Assembly: GCF_030247195.1 (NCBI RefSeq) | Contig: NC_080672.1 | Location: 309,845,115-309,909,114 of the forward strand | DNA length: 64,000 bases | From: Topomyia yanbarensis | Lineage: Eukaryota > Arthropoda > Insecta > Diptera > Culicidae | Direction of reading: 5' to 3' | Shown: in pieces, positions 1 through 11,994 of the stretch | How positions within the stretch are numbered: the first letter of the stretch is position 1 | Layout of the letters: each line of letters starts with the position of its first letter | Notes under the pieces: model-generated | What the model was told of the DNA's origin: nothing | The model's database searches: none | What the model saw: the letters and a program-made list of their open reading frames with translations, nothing else | Made by a program: the position numbers and the translations under genes

Positions 1-504
1 AGTATGGGAAAACCTACATTTTTGCATTTTTAATTCTACAGACTACAATTCTTCCTGTAGTGTGCCAACAAATAGATAGAAGTATAGTCCAGGATATGCT
101 GAACAACTTTGCCGAAGGATGTATGGTGTTAGAATGTCTCTAAGCCAAGTTATAGCTGTTCAAAATTCGATACATCGAATTAAATGCCAAAAATCATTTT
201 TATTGACAACACAGCCGGTGTACCAATGGTATTTCATATAGCATTCCAAAATAACATATATTTTAGTTTTACCACATTGATATATGCTATATAGTTTGCT
301 CCGAGCGGCAAAAAGTCTAGCCGCGCCACTGATCAATGTCTGGAATAATGAATCGATGTGAGGAGTGCAAGATCCAAATTGGCTAACCCATGATAGCCAA
401 AATGACCCCGCTACCGGTCGAGCGACTTGCACTTAAACCTTTCAGCCACGTTTAGATTATTTCGGACCAGTAGACGTCACGATTTATAGTCGAGTGGTGA
501 AACG
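1..504. other. no gene recognised
   Basis: AT-rich non-coding sequence upstream of the integrase relic. No domain, RNA gene or clear repeat boundary is visible. The only long open frame on the minus strand (160-432) has no recognisable motif and is treated as chance. Confidence 0.5.
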
Positions 505-1756
505 GTGGGTGGTGATATTGAACAGTATGTTAGACAGTGTGAAGCATGTATAAAAATGTCCAGCTTTCCAAAGCCAACTTATGATTCATCTTGGATTCCT
601 ACTACACGTCCGTTTAGTAGGTTGCATGTAGATTTCTTCTTCATTAATCAAAAAACATTTTTATTTGTTGTGGACAGCTACTCGAAGTGGTTTGAAATTG
701 AGTTGATGATATATGGAACTGACGCCGCTAAGGTAATTCGTAAGTTTACAGTTATCTTTGCAAGATTTGATCTTCAAATGCATGTTGCTCTTTTGATTTT
801 GGTCAAATTTTAGCACAACTAGTTTCATTGTGTAGAGGAATGAAAGAACTTGGTTAGTGAGTAAAATTCATTTGGTAAATTTGCTTGGAACTATGACTTT
901 TTAGTTTAAATATGTTTAAGGTGGTCAGATCAAAAATACTTTGTTCACTAATGTATTCTGTACAAATTTCGGAATCAGTTCGGAACGGTCACATAGTATA
1001 CATTCTATGTGAAATTACCTCTACTTTTCAAATATCATGGTCTCGTTCTGCGCCTAGGTGCGCAAAAAGTTTTAAGCAGATTTTGAAGCTTTGTTGCTGA
1101 TATGGAGACGCATGGTGTTTTGTGTAAAATAGTTAGACAATCTACAGTAAACCAACACGTTCAACAATGGTTTTTAAGTAGTGTTCTTCATTTTTTATGA
1201 TATTGTTGACATTGGTGAACAGTAACGGAAAATCTATCATGAAAACGGGATCATAGTTATAAGAAAGGTTCAATGACACTGTATGGAAATATGCATTTAA
1301 TATTTTACGACTTTTGACATCAAAAATGAGCTCAGCACCTCAAATTCAGCTTAAATTGTGATTTTTAGCCAAATTAGGTAACATTTGAGGTTTTGTCCGA
1401 CTTTTGTTTGAAGAGCCGCCACTGTGCGACGTTTTGGTCACAGATGGAGGTTCTTCTTTTTAATTCTCTTGCATATTACACATTTATGGAAAAACAGGGA
1501 ATCCGAGTATTCAAGAGCCCACCTTATAATGCCAGCAGTAATGGACAAGCTGAGAGTATGGTGAGAGTTACCACAGAAGTATTTAAAAAAAAATTATTTT
1601 GGACCCCCAGATTAAGTTTATGGAAATTGAGGATAGAATAACTTACTTCCTAGTCAACTATCGTAATACTTGTACACCTGGCAACGATATTCATCCTTCA
1701 GAAAAGTTGATCGCTTATAAACCAAAAGTAGTGCGCCTCCACAAGATTTATAATTA
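505..1756 (+). pseudogene. Ty3/gypsy-type integrase relic, interrupted
   Basis: Remnant of a retrotransposon integrase, the enzyme that inserts retroelement DNA into chromosomes. The first block (505-805) carries the zinc-finger end (QYVRQCEACIK) and the start of the catalytic core (RLHVDFFF, VVDSYSKWFEI). The second block (1400-1756) carries the second core Asp region (VLVTDGGSS) and the third block (FKSPPYNASSNGQAES, with the catalytic Glu), followed by VNYRNTCTPGNDIHPSE. The two blocks are separated by about 600 bp of unrelated DNA, an in-frame stop lies after GGSSF, and the reading frame changes near 1640. It is therefore dead. The C-terminal piece resumes at 2330 after a SINE. No LTR or reverse transcriptase is visible, so only the 3' end of pol is present. 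Confidence 0.8.
814..1392. other. insertion inside the integrase core
   Basis: The integrase core is contiguous in protein terms from FARF (near 770) to the block beginning near 1395, so roughly 580-620 bp between them is foreign. It has no ORF with a recognisable domain and no clear terminal inverted repeats; exact edges cannot be set by eye. Confidence 0.55.
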
Positions 1757-1757
1757 A

Positions 1758-2339
1758 GTTTAGTTTTAGGTGACAAGATCTAGCTTGAGCTTGTGCGACC
1801 ACCCCTGGCTGCTACTCCGTTATCGATCTGGACTAGCTGAAGTTACACAGAAAATAAGTAGATAATTATGCTTGGGAATAGCGAAACATCTTTCAATGTG
1901 CAACTCCTGGTAATCCTAAAGTATTGATCAATACCGGCGCCGGCCAGGCCCGAACGTAGATCGCGGAAGGAAAGGGAAGGAATGGTTAGTCTGATACTTG
2001 CTTTTGCTAGAGGCCTTATATACTACTGCGTACTCCGTAAGTATCACAGGAGGAAGATATTTTTGTTAGTAATAGTATAGAAGAAGTTGGATCACTTCTT
2101 CTTTACCGACGCCAGAGAGGTGACTTCACTATCTGGACTAGATATCGATCCACCAAACTCATAGACCGGGGACCAACGGCTTTACTTCCCTTCCGAAGGA
2201 AGACGTGACCACAGATTTTTTCACCTCAGAAAAATCTCAACGACCTCGGCTGGAATTGAACCCAGGCAAATTGGAATGAGTGGCGGTCACGCTTACCACT
2301 CAACCACCGGCTTCGTTTAGTTTTAGGTGACAAGATCTA
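1758..2339 (-). mobile_element. tRNA-derived SINE with 25-bp target duplication
   Basis: Element 1783-2314 is bounded by identical 25-bp direct repeats at 1758-1782 and 2315-2339, a target-site duplication of the length made by LINE machinery. On the minus strand the 2314 end begins with a tRNA-like head: an A-box-like GGTTGAGTGGTAAGCG and a B-box-like GGGTTCAATTCC about 45 bp later, the split RNA polymerase III promoter. The body runs toward 1783 without an ORF. It resembles the tRNA-related SINE class known in Aedes (for example Feilai), but I cannot assign the family. The host sequence on both sides is one retroelement integrase, so the insertion is younger than that copy. Confidence 0.8.
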
Positions 2340-2415
2340 CTACAAAAATCCAAACAAAACAGAAATCGAAAGATGGATCGAGGCAAAGTCTGTTAGGGAA
2401 ATGTCTCATAATGTT
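2330..2415 (+). pseudogene. integrase C-terminal fragment
   Basis: After the SINE the reading resumes as GDKIYYKNPNKTEIERW, a typical basic C-terminal integrase tail, and ends where the next repeat (hairpin at 2418-2441) starts. It is the continuation of the relic at 505-1756. Confidence 0.6.
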
Positions 2416-2939
2416 TTTACATTTCTTATAAAAGAAATGTATAGAATTCGCTCAAACTTTCAAGATTTTTTCCGATGCCCGGAGGGCCGAGTATTATATA
2501 CCAATCGACTCAGCTCGACGATATGGGACAATGTCAGTGTGTGTCTGTGTGTATGTAACGAACAAACTCTCATTCGTGTTTCTCGGCAGTGGCTGAACCG
2601 ATTTTATCCAAACCAATTTTAAATGAAAGGCCTAATACCCAGACAGAACGCTATTAAATGGTTTTTGATTCTGATGTTTAGTTTCCAAGATATGAATGTT
2701 TGAAAGGGCAAAAATCGCGTTTTTTGCAGTTTTTTGAAATTTACTGCCGAAATTGGCGACGCAATTAAACAATTTATATATTTTTAGAAAGCTTATACGA
2801 ATACCTTTTTAACGAATCAGACTATCTTCAAAAAAGATATTTTACATTAAATGCGGACGAAAGATTTTTATCATTTCCCATAGCCACAAATAAGACCAAA
2901 AACATTCAATGTGTTACACTAGTTTACAAAATAAAAATA

Positions 2940-5030
2940 AAAATCTGAACTTTAATATTCGAACACCATTTCTGATGTAAAATTTTGTGCTGAATCCGAA
3001 AATGAGGTCTAAAAAATTTACAGCAGAACAGTTTTCGAGTTACAGTAAAAAAATGAATTTCACCTATAAAATTAAAAAGGCCTTCAGTAAAATCCAAATA
3101 CCATCGGTTGTAGTGTATCGATATGAAATATTATTTTGTTGACTTAAAGGTAATTGAATGCACTTTCGATCGTTAGAACATTTTGTTTTAGTGCGACTAC
3201 TGGTCTTGGCGTTATTTACGAATCTATTGAACTTTTTCTTGATTTTTCGTCATTTTTTGAAGAAAAATGAGCCTTTGGTCAATATTTTGGGCATGATAAT
3301 GCAATCCTAAAAATATATATTTTTATGAGAAAGTAAAGCCTACTAAAACCAATGAAAATAAGCACTTATTAGTTTAAATCGGATGGAAATTGTGAAAGTG
3401 ATTCAATTTTTGTAGAATGGAGATTTTTGAGTTTCTCTGGGTCAACTTATTGAACCGTCTCGATTCCAATTTTTTCTAGGCTTTGTTTCATAATATATGA
3501 GGGACTCTTTGTCAGAATTCTGTTAAATAAGTAAGTGGAAGAATATTGAATGATTTTAATGTGGGGTAATATTCGAACTCGTTTATCCAAATGATTCAAG
3601 ACTTCTGATAACAATAATTTTAGGCACAATGAAATTATAAGTCATCGAATGATTGGTATGCAATACTGCGTGCAATATTTACAAGTGTATTACATAAAAT
3701 AACACTCTTATGATACAAAACTCGTTATAAACTAAATCCTCACATGTCATAAAATTCTTTTTTCGAAACGCAAGCTGCTCAACTGGATTTTGTACAACGT
3801 TAATACAAACTATACAAATCAATAGAAATATGTGATACTACATATGTCAAGTATTATAAAATTAATAATTTGTACAACTTTTAATTTGTTATCTTTCACA
3901 GAACATCTAGCAGTTCGTATTTTGAAGCTATGTAGGACATCGAATAAGACTTATTTTAGGTTTAAAATCTGAAAATCTGAACTTCAGAATGTTTTGGAGA
4001 ACGTAGAGTATTTTGTAATTGCACTTAGATGTTTTACGCAATATATTGTAGTTTATTGAAATTTTGTGAACCAGTACAGCAAAATCGGTACATCGTAAAA
4101 GCCAATGTGAATCCCATATAATTTCAAATTATAAACTTCAAGACGTTTTAATAACGTAAAATAAATTGTTAGTAGCACAAAACATGCCGAAATAGGTGGA
4201 TAAGTCATCATTCGTGAAGCTAGTGTCTGAATTTAACATTTTGCACCGTCATAAGCTTCCGATATGTGTATCCAGGCGTTGTGGAGCGTGCAGTTTACAA
4301 CGTTTCTTGAACATATGCGATTCTGTATTACACATTTGAACATTATGCTTATTTTCAATGCCAAATTTTTGACGACATTACTTTAAGAAGTCTTGAATCA
4401 TTTGGATAAACGAGTTCGAATATTACCCCACATTAAATTTTCTCACTTACTTGCTTAACAGAATTGTGACAGAGAGTCCCTCATATATTATGAAACAAAA
4501 CCTAGAAAAAATTGGAATCGAGACGGTTCAATAAGTTGACCCAGAGAAACTCAAAAATCTCCATTCTACAAAAATGGAATAACTTTCACAATTTCCATCC
4601 GATTTAAACTAATAAGTGCTTATTTTCATTGGTTATTAGTAGGCTTAAATTTCCCATAAAAATATATTTCTTAGAATTGCATTATCTTGCTCAAAATATT
4701 GACCAAACTTCAAAAAATGACGAAAAATTAAGAAAAAGTTCAATAGATTCGTAAATAACGGCAGAACCAGTAGTCACATTTAAACAAAATGTTCTATCGA
4801 TCGAAAGTGCATTCAATTACCTTTAATTCAACATAATAATATTTCATATCGATGCACTACAACCGGAGATATTTGGATTTTACTGAAGGCATTTTTAATT
4901 TTATAGCCAAAATTCATTTTTTTTTACTGTAACTCGAATACTGTTCTACTGTGAATTTCTTGGATTTCATTTTCGGATTCAGCACACGATTTTACATTGA
5001 AAATGATCACCAGCTTATTTAGTTCAGAAA
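2940..5030. mobile_element. foldback element A
   Basis: Long inverted repeat: left arm about 2940-3612, right arm about 4383-5030, loop about 770 bp. Landmark pairs include CGATTCCAATTTTTTCTAGG (3466) against its complement near 4502, and TGCTGAATCCGAAAATGA (2990) against TCATTTTCGGATTCAGCA (4967). The arms have drifted, perhaps 80-85% identical by eye. No ORF is convincing; the short open frame at 3447-3629 merely reads the arm. The copy of the host repeat at 17300 lacks this element. Confidence 0.8.
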
Positions 5031-5703
5031 TGCCGTAACGCCAAAACGGCTAATTTTAGGTCAATAGTATCTTCGGAGACTTTAAAGGATACAATATGCC
5101 CTTTCTTCTGGTATTGTGATTTTACTGATTAATCCCACTACGAGAGTTGTATTTTCATAAATTTTCTTGGAAGTGATTGTATTGAGATGATGCCTTTAGC
5201 TAATTTGTAGCTCTTACTTTTGCGAATAACTTTACTGAAGACATCAAATACATATTTCGAATACTTTAAAAGTTATGGGTTGTTGTTTGTGAATTACCCT
5301 TATTCGCCTATTTATTGTTCAATATAGTAATAATCCATTTAAATAAGCGAAATATTATTTTGATAAAATTAATTTCGTATTTCATTTTTCTTTCTATAAC
5401 CGCTAGAATAACCACCGAACAATTCCAAGTTGTCAGGATGGAACTTGATTACTTATCGGTGTACAAATTTTCATTTGCGCGAACCTTCTGACTAATAACC
5501 ATCGGATCGATCTGAAACATATCCCAGAAAATAGAAAACGATATAAATAACTCCAAGCAGCCGTGTAGCCAAGAGGAGGCTTTGAGGTTTAACCACACCC
5601 CCCGCTAACCCTCATCCAATAAAATTAATTTGATTGAAGTTAAAAATTTATTAATTCTGATTGATTTAATTCATTATTACAATGATAATTATCTGATCAT
5701 TAC

Positions 5704-7232
5704 ATTGCACTATGGTCCCAAAGCTGTATTTAGGAAGACAAAACTGTTTGCGCATAAACCGTTAGTTTTAGATATGTAGTATCTTCGGCAAACTTTCTTA
5801 GAACTTTCTTGCCGATTTTTTTATATTAGTTAAATTAGGGTGGTCCTTGTGGTTATGGTGTTCAACGTATCAACTTCTTAGATATGTAAAATTCAGCTAC
5901 ATAATGTTCTACAAAGTTATAAATCAATCAAATTGAAGCAACTTTTCTGAAGAAACTATGTGGCTATCTCTAATGGTTCATGTGCTATGATTTTTGCAAT
6001 ATTTAAGGTAGGGTGGCTCTTTAAAAATTGGTTTTCTATTAATATCTTTTTATGTGTTAATTTCTCGCCAATACTTTGTTCTAGAGGTTTTTAGAACTTT
6101 TGTAAATTCACATTTTTGTCGAAGCAATGAAGTTTCTATCTCTTTTGTTTGCATAGTTACAGGCGATTTTCAAAACAAAAATGGTTTTTTTTCAAAGCTA
6201 TATATCTTCCAACATTGCGAATGGATTTTCAATATTTTAATTTGATTTGAAAGATCGAAACTTTTCTAGTTTTTGGTGAAAAAACTGTGGGAGCGTTATT
6301 TCTGTAAAAAAAAATTATTTTTGAAAATGGTGTATTTCCCAACAAAAATCGTTCATAACTTTTCAAATAGATGAGATAATAACTTTAAGTAATAAATTTC
6401 TCAGTTGATTTTACCATATGAGATTGAGCGATGAAAGCGTGACCCCTTAAAATCACTATTTCACATTTGTCACTTCAGACATTGATTTATCGTAAATACT
6501 TTGTTTGCAGCACTTTTAGAACTTTTATGGCGAATATTTTTGCTGAAGTAACAAAGTTATTATCTCATCTATTTGAAAAGTTATGAACGATTTTTGTTGA
6601 GAAATACACCATTTTCAAAAATTAATTTTTTTTACAGAAATAACGCTCCCGCAGTTTTTTCACCAAAAACTAGAAAAGTTTCGATCTTTCAAATGAAATT
6701 AAAATATTGAAAATCCATTTGCAATGTTGGAAGATATATTGCTTTGAAAAAATCCATTTTTGTTTTGAAAATCGCCTGTAACTATGCAACCAAAAGAGAT
6801 AGAAACTTCATTGCTTCGGCAAAAATGTGGATACACAAAAGTTCTAAAAACCTCTAGAACAAAGTATTGGCAAGAAATTAACACATAAAAAGATATTAAT
6901 AGAAAACCAATTTTTAAAGAGCCACCCTACCTTAAATATTGCAAAAATCATAGCACATGAACCATTAGAGATATCCACATAGTTTCTTCAGAAAAGTTGC
7001 TTCAATTTGATTGATTTATAACTTTGTAGAACATTATGTAGCTGAATTTTACATATCTAAGAAGTTGATACGTTGAACACCCTAACCACAAGTACCACCC
7101 TAATTCAACTAATATAAAAAAAATCGGTATGAAAGTTCTAAGAAAGTTTGCCGAAGATACTACATATCTAAAACTAACGGTTTAGGCACAAACAGTTTTG
7201 TCTTCCAAAATACAGCTTTGGGACCATAGTGC
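5704..7232. mobile_element. foldback element B, near-perfect hairpin
   Basis: Two ~680-bp arms (5704-6383 and 6552-7232) are reverse complements at high identity, separated by a ~168-bp loop. The outer tips are GCACTATGGTCCCAAAGCTG and its complement ending at 7232. Reading either arm in the mirrored direction gives almost the same 61-63 residue open frame (6054-6245 plus, 6699-6884 minus), which shows how similar the arms are; the frames are not believed to be genes. The second backbone copy (16590-16660) has no such insertion. Confidence 0.9.
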
Positions 7233-8257
7233 ATTGATAACCTGTTGTTTTAAACATCATGAGGACCTTCGAAAAAATGTGGGAATGCGATCCTGATCTG
7301 TAATTGATCTATTGGTCTTGATCTCAATAAGTTTAATAGGAATCGAAATTGGAATTGATTTAATGTCTATAAATCTTAGAGCTGCTCACCGAAAAATTGC
7401 AGAACTTTCAACATTTGCCGAAAATATTTTTATTTTGGGAATGTGTCGAGTTGAGACGAAAACGTAATAGAATTAATAACGAGAATAACACTTTCCAAAA
7501 GTAGCGGAATTTATGAAATATGGCGTTTTTGAAACCACCAATTTCGCTGGTTTAGTATCTTCGATGAATTTTACAAACGTTAAACAGCACATCATCTGAT
7601 AAAATAATTTTGGTGTTATTTGTCGTTCAAGAAGTATTTATGGAGAATTTACTCTTCAAACAAATTTAGTTCCAGACATACTGTGTTCAGAAAAATTTTG
7701 GGGAGTACTACTACAAACCACTTTATTGAAAACATGAAGGCTCCATGTGTTCAGGGTATTAACATGTTTTAGGTATATTTATTTATTTTAGAGGTATACG
7801 TATTTAATTTTAAAATAAATTATTATGATTTTACTATTCATGATAAATATCTTCTATTGTTTTATAAACAATAAAATTTACATTCTATCCAACGCTTGAG
7901 TTAGTTAGCTCACAATAGAAGTTATTCTTGAAAAAAAAAATACTAGAATAAGGAACTCTCCGTAAATATCATTTCATAACTTAGTATACTCCACATACGT
8001 AGTATTCATGCCTACAATAAAGTTGTTTTAAATGAAAGTCACAACAAATTCGCTAAAGACAGGAACTCTGTTCCATTTTTTTGAAAAACTGATTCTCCAT
8101 AAATTTAAAACTTCAAAGATGGCGGTTTCGTAATTATGCCATTTAGACAGTAAGTTAGATTTTCACCAAACCGAATTTCTGACTGCGCCACTGACTCCAA
8201 GTAAGTAGGGACAAAGTCGTTCTACACTCGTCCACAAGATACTTCTTCAAATACTGC

Positions 8258-8258
<1 letters not shown>

Positions 8259-8329
<71 letters not shown>

Positions 8330-8344
8330 ATCTATCTATCTATA
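8259..8344. repeat. (TATC)n microsatellite
   Basis: About 85 bp of almost uninterrupted TATC units, ending in TATATCTATCTATCTATATAAA where the Helitron-like sequence begins. Confidence 0.95.
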
Positions 8345-8552
8345 TAAATAAAAGTCAAAGTTTGTATGTATATGATTTATAGACTCCCAAACGGCTTAAC
8401 CGATTTCCGTAAAAATTTGCACACAGTTGGTATTTGGTATGGGGCGTGTTTGTATGCTATTAGTTGGAGATTATCTGCCCGCCAGATGGCGCTTTGGAAC
8501 AAATTGTGTTTTCCTCCTATTTCGCAGCAACGCGCGATGGGTATTAGCTAGT
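8338..8552 (+). mobile_element. small non-autonomous Helitron-like element
   Basis: The 5' side reads TCTATATAAATAAAAGTCAA followed by TTTGTATGT, a TAGACTCCCAAACGGCTTAACC block and CGATTTCCGTAAAAATTTGC; the 3' side ends ATTAGCTAGT. That 5'-TC, interior AAACGGCTTAACCGATTT and CTAGT terminus are the features of insect Helitron-derived short elements. No inverted repeats and no target duplication are seen, as expected for Helitrons. It is inserted in backbone copy 1 and absent from copy 2. Assignment rests on remembered terminal motifs. Confidence 0.5.
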
Positions 8553-8717
8553 ATATTATAATTCATTGAAGACCTGATTTGATCAGTTCCCAATTTTGTC
8601 AGACTCATATGAAAATATGTTTGATGAGCTCAGCAGACGAACAAGGCTGAATTAAAATAAATTCTTTCTTGAGCATGTTTTACTAATCTTAAAGATTCAA
8701 ATATGCAAATAAAAAAA

Positions 8718-9253
8718 TCCGTTTTAATCCACCTAGTGGTGCAGTTGTACCTTTCTCATTTATCCAAACTACGATTCCATGGCTGGTTATGTTTAATATA
8801 ATGATGGAACTGTCTATTAGATATTCAGTGCGATTTACACATACGTACAATGAATCGACAGATTGGAACTTCAGTTGCTATGTGTCGACGCTGAAACACT
8901 TGAAATCAGCGGCAGATCCAGGAGGAGGGTTCGGGAGTTTGGACCAAAAATATTCAACTTGTTAAGAAATTTTAAATTAGTCTCTCAACTCAAAATCATT
9001 TCAAACCAAATTTTTTACTGGTTTTTCAGACCCACTAGGAAAGTTTTTTCTAGAGGAATTAGAAAATTTTATTCGCTGAAGGAAGGGCGGTTTAGGGAAG
9101 GGTGGTGAGTGATGGGGGTGCCCCTCACCGTATCCCCCTAACTACGACCCTGTTAAAACATAAAACCTATATAAGTCAAAAAAGAATTGGCCGGGATTAG
9201 GTTGACGATGTTCAGAGTGATTGCATAACCTTTCTATAGGAGAAAGGCAAAAC
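8718..9253 (-). repeat. hairpin-headed repeat, truncated copy
   Basis: Reverse-complement copy of the family whose intact head is TTTGCCTTTCTCATATAGAA and whose tail is CACTAGGTGGATTAAAACAG. Here the tail complement lies at 8718-8750 and the head complement (CCTTTCTATAGGAGAAAGGC) at 9227-9247. No coding capacity. Confidence 0.75.
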
Positions 9254-9257
9254 CGTG

Positions 9258-9599
9258 TGAATAAACGAGATCGTTCTCATTCGATTAACCGTGATCAACC
9301 TGCCAAGTCGTTGCGTGAGAAAACCCTGGCAATATCCACATGCTCACCCTTTTACAGGTGTTAATTTTTTTAATAGATTTTTTTTCTTTGCGAAAAATGT
9401 CACAACATCTTTTTCAGTGTAAAATTTGTTCGCGTGGAAGTTTTCATTCCCTGTAAAACTTTCTCCGACGGTTTTGCTGTATAATATACGGTAATCGAAC
9501 ATTTATTTGGAAAATGCTGCATGCAAAAACTTCTACGCCCTTTTAAAAAAATTGCTCTTGTGTCAAAATATTCTAATTGCCAGAGGAAATCATGGAGCT
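9258..9599. other. no feature recognised
   Basis: AT-rich stretch between the hairpin-headed repeat and the LINE relic. Nothing supported. Confidence 0.4.
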
Positions 9600-11400
9600 T
9601 CATGATCCGAACCCAACCGCATTGTTTTGTTCGAACAGGAGGTGGTCATATTTTATGATCGGCCATTTTCTCGTGGAATCCCTCAGTTGTCGCTCTATAT
9701 AGTCAGAGAACCACTCATCTCGAGAGGGAACTTCACATTGGATGTCCTGTAAGGAAAGCTACATGTGAATGCAATATCGCTGGGAGCAAGAATTTATTGT
9801 CCCATGTAACCATTTGTGACCACACTCGTGTATGACTGGTAGCAAGATCAACATAAATGTTCCAAAGACCAGTAACCAACAGTCTGTATGCACGTGATAA
9901 TGCTTCTTGTTTAAGGTGTGTAAGGTGTAAAGGTTTTATATTTAGAAGGGTCTTAAGGGTAGCAGTCGTAGTTATGGTGAAAGCACCAATTAACGCAATC
10001 GGCGCCATTATTTGTAGATGGTTTAACTTTGACTGGAACGTCATTACCTCTCCTCAACAAGCCGTCGGCAACCAGGTTCCATAGCATATAGGTGACAGAA
10101 CGTCACCCTGGGACAAACGCAAATTTTCAACTTCCGTATCTCTGCCTGTCTTGGGGTGACGAACAAATAATGTGGTTACTAAGCATTGCGTTTGTCCAAT
10201 CAGAGTTATATGCAGATACCACATGACCGCGTGTCGCTTCCGGAATAGACTGGACGGACGCATTATTAAAAGCACCTTCAATATCTGGGAAGACACCCAA
10301 GCTAGATTGCTTGAGCGAGAAGGCCTTCTCAATGTTGTAAACAACATAGTGAAGCAAAGTGATTGTTGATTTCATCGTTCTGCTCCGAATCGATACAACC
10401 TGGCAAGTGTGTGTCGAAGAGACTATTAAGAACTTATTTTTTGTCCGTCACATAAACACCATCTTTCGTCTTTAAGGAGTTCATTTCAAAATCTTTCGAT
10501 TTTGGGAGAATTTTATTTAACCTACTAGCCTCGTTAAGACAATAGATATTAGTGCAAAGGTCTCCTTCTCTGCAGATCGACAGTTCTTATATGCACTACG
10601 AGCTGACCTGAAAGCGCTGAAGTCACCACGCTGACGCCGGTTCCAAGCTCTTCTCATATCCTTCTTCTTTCTTTCAAGCTCAGCCTTCCTCCAAGTGGTT
10701 CCCATAGTCGATTTAGCAGTACGAAGTGGACAAACTTCTTCGTAGGATGCTACTATGAATGAGTTTATCGTATCCACGACGTCATCGTCATCGTCTAATT
10801 GACTTATTATTGGAAAATTCATTTAGGTTTACGATACATTACCACATTGAAGGTGACATCGAGATGATTGAAAAATATATATTTATGGTCGGGAAGAGAC
10901 GGTTCAGTTTTATTTGGAACCTGCCAATTTCCCAGCTCATGCGAAACTCTTTCAGAGCAAAGCGTTATGTACCTCCTCTTTCCCAGACCTCGCCAAAGTT
11001 GGTCGGATTCCCAAATCCAGGTTATTTGTACTACTTCTGCACTCCATCAGTTCAGAGCCCCTCGGATTGATGTCTGAGTTTCCCCAAATGATGTGATGAG
11101 CATTTGCATCACTGGCGATAATGAAGCTGCAACAATATGATACAACGCTTTTGAAATGATCAGAAGGAGATGACTCGTTATGCGGCAGATATGCTGAGCA
11201 ATTTAACATATAGCATATATCACGAGTTGTGAGCTACGACATGAGGCACGCGTCAATAGCCATATTTGGAAGAATGCAAGCACGAGGCATTTCACGTGAG
11301 TTAGTCATGTCTGTCTTGTAGTAAGCAATGAAGGCAGCATTAAATAACTTTCCAATATAAAGGTTTCCTTTATGGAACTACGGTTCTTGAACCAATGCTA
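9600..11400 (-). pseudogene. LOA-like LINE relic, ORF2 (EN, RT fragments)
   Basis: Minus-strand remnant of a non-LTR retrotransposon polyprotein. From 5' to 3': endonuclease pieces (PRACILPNM near 11270, then YLPHNESSPSD and IIASDANAHHIIWGNSD, 11000-11210); the linker (PLRTAKSTMGTTWRKAELER, 10600-10740); part of the reverse transcriptase (GVFPDIEGAFNNAS near 10280, RLSQGDVLSPICYGTWL near 10090); and the connection region toward RNase H (APIALIGAF, LNIKPLHL, SRAYRLLVTGLWN, 9760-10010). Several frame changes and stops break it, and the RT YADD core is missing. The arrangement resembles the RNase H-bearing LOA/I group of mosquitoes; clade is a judgement by eye. A second fragment of the same family lies at 42290-42510. 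Confidence 0.7.
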
Positions 11401-11994
11401 TGGAAGCTTTAACTTCTTGCATAGTCGCTGTAAGTTGGCATATAAACGCATATAGCGAGGGGAGGTTTATATGGCACATTATCATTTGATTCCAACGATT
11501 TGCGAAAAAATTAAAGGTCCACTGTGTCAGAGATTCGCATAATACAGTAAAGGCTGACCTGACTGAAGTTAACAGCTGAATTAAATGCCGTCAGTTTAGA
11601 GGAACTATGAACTCAATCACTGATCAAAGTATTAATTTGTTATTATGTAGACAGATTGTAGACAGAAGTTAGACTCTTTCACGTTTTTGAGCATAAGAGA
11701 AATGCGTAACTCATGTCTGGTGTATATTGGCTTAGTACTGAACTGAAAATAATTGAATAACTGCTCTGCACCGAACAAAAGAACGACGAAGAAAACAACC
11801 GAAACATGCCCTTGCACGCAGTAGGGTATGAATGGAAGTTTGTTGTTCCTTTAAGCTTATCCGAGGATATTAATATTTCGGAGCACTGATTACAGTGTTG
11901 CACTGCGTTGCTGCATTTAAGCACAAGACGATTTCGCCTGAATTTCTGAACGCTGTACACTTAATGAACTGCGCACCTTCCAAAGATTTAATAT
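11400..11994. other. no feature recognised
   Basis: No coding or repeat structure supported. Confidence 0.4.

Larger units (their letters stand above)
2416..8717 (+). repeat. repeat backbone copy 1 (interrupted)
   Basis: Starts with a short palindrome (ACATTTCT...AGAAATGT, 2418-2441), then CCCGGAGGGCCGAG, a GT-rich tract and GCTGAACCGATTTTATCC. The same series of blocks appears in reverse complement at 14775-17816. Comparing the two copies shows that copy 1 is a ~2.3-kb backbone (2416-2905, 5030-5703, 7233-8250, 8553-8717) into which three other elements are inserted. No coding potential is visible in the backbone. Type of element not recognised; the GT-rich head is shared with the hairpin-headed family seen elsewhere in the window. 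Confidence 0.7.

Noticed and set aside
12..432. Minus-strand 90-codon frame at the left edge
   Set aside because: No motif, biased composition, no context.
6054..6884. Two similar 61-63 residue frames on opposite strands
   Set aside because: They are the two arms of foldback B read in mirror; no start or splice context or domain.
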